Shown: one piece after another, positions 6,866 to 7,262 of the stretch
Layout of the letters: each line of letters starts with the position of its first letter
Numbering within the stretch: the first letter of the stretch is position 1
Assembly: GCA_027296925.1 (NCBI GenBank)
Contig: JAPUIP010000840.1
Location: forward strand, 1-7,262
Direction of reading: 5' to 3'
DNA from: Candidatus Poribacteria bacterium
GTDB taxonomy: Bacteria; Poribacteria; WGA-4E; PCPOR2b
DNA length: 7,262 nucleotides
Notes under the pieces: generated by a model
What the model was told of the DNA's origin: nothing
Databases searched by the model: none
What the model saw: the letters and a program-made list of their open reading frames with translations, nothing else
Program-made: the position numbers and the translations under genes

Positions 6866-7262
6866 TCAAGAAGTTGGGTATTCCAGAAAAACGGTGACTC
6901 CCATCTCGGCGTATTTCTCTCGCGTGTCCGGCGATCCATTTCTGTAGCAGACCGCAACGCTGGTGTCTGCAAGTTGTTCGCAAACGTGACGCACGCCGTC
7001 ATCGACAGTTTTGAACGTATGGTGTGGATAGGCTTCTATACTGAAAGTGAGGTCGGCAGGCCCGAAGGAGAGACAATCTACACCCGGCTTGGCGAGCTTT
7101 CGCGCATTGGTTACCGCCGGAATCGACTCTATCTGCATCCAGAGAACACCATATTCGCTCCACCATTGTGCGTATTCGAGGCGATCACTTCGTCCCTCCG
7201 TTCCCTTCCGAGCGCCGCCGCCCCAACTGCGGATACCGATCTGGGGATAGTAAAAATAGGCG
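6866..7262 (-). CDS. HpcH/HpaI-type class II aldolase, C-terminal part (cut by the right edge)
   Basis: About 132 residues are present, open through the right edge and ending with TGA at 6868-6866. The first visible residues include YPQIGIRSWGGGARKG, matching the conserved YPPxGxRGxG region of the family. Then come WMQIES, supplying the metal-binding Glu (codon 7127-7129), and LSFGPADLT, supplying the metal-binding Asp (codon 7052-7054). They are 25 residues apart, close to the E149/D175 spacing of E. coli HpaI. The C-terminal SPDTREKYAEMGVTVFLE corresponds to the last helix and strand of the TIM barrel. The family reversibly cleaves 2-keto-3-deoxy acids, such as 4-hydroxy-2-oxoheptanedioate or 2-keto-3-deoxy-L-rhamnonate, to pyruvate plus an aldehyde. 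The substrate is undetermined, and the catalytic His/Arg region is off the window. An in-frame ATG at 7138 lies inside the conserved core and is not the start. First visible gene of the minus-strand cluster. Confidence 0.88.
   Translation of the reverse strand, partial: AYFYYPQIGIRSWGGGARKGTEGRSDRLEYAQWWSEYGVLWMQIESIPAVTNARKLAKPGVDCLSFGPADLTFSIEAYPHHTFKTVDDGVRHVCEQLADTSVAVCYRNGSPDTREKYAEMGVTVFLEYPTS

Noticed and set aside
6516..6947. 143-residue open frame on the plus strand opposite the hydrolase and aldolase genes
   Set aside because: It crosses two convincingly coding minus-strand genes and their intergenic gap, and its product is unpatterned.
6837..6983. N-terminal extension of the isochorismatase-like gene to the ATG at 6983
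   Set aside because: It would overlap the conserved C-terminal part of the aldolase gene, and the added 49 residues look non-native. The ATG at 6836 has a strong ribosome binding site.

Overview
The window reads as an ordinary bacterial chromosome segment holding five protein genes and no RNA genes, mobile elements or CRISPR array. The style of the secreted proteins suggests an uncultivated, sponge- or marine-associated lineage, most likely Candidatus Poribacteria or a relative. The clues are a very long modular surface protein with bacterial Ig-like, cohesin-like and dockerin modules, and a C-terminal FlgD-like segment carrying NFPNPFNPETWIPYQL. This assignment is an inference from recalled sequence style, not from a search.

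Layout. Bases 2-3979 (+) are the 3' part of a giant secreted modular protein; its N-terminus and signal peptide lie off the left edge. A 94-base convergent gap (3980-4073) follows. Four genes then lie on the minus strand, in transcription order from right to left. The first is an HpcH/HpaI-type class II aldolase, cut by the right edge (7262-6866). The second is an isochorismatase-like cysteine hydrolase (6836-6039). The third is a Nudix hydrolase (5944-5489). The last is a secreted protein of eight ~55-residue repeats, predicted to form a beta-propeller (5456-4074).

How the parts may work together. The aldolase and hydrolase are 29 bases apart, with a strong ribosome binding site in the gap, so they are very likely co-transcribed and may share a catabolic route. 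The Nudix gene (94-base gap) and the propeller gene (32-base gap) follow in the same direction and could be later members of the same unit, but nothing in their sequences ties them to the same pathway. The large surface protein is a separate, convergent unit. With cohesin-like and dockerin-like modules in one chain, it could take part in protein-protein assembly on the cell surface or in an extracellular matrix.

Nothing here is clearly a new biological system. The points most worth a second look are the cohesin/dockerin/C-terminal-domain architecture, the split dockerin with a long insert, the eight-repeat propeller with an apparent closing strand from its N-terminus, and the aldolase-hydrolase pair.
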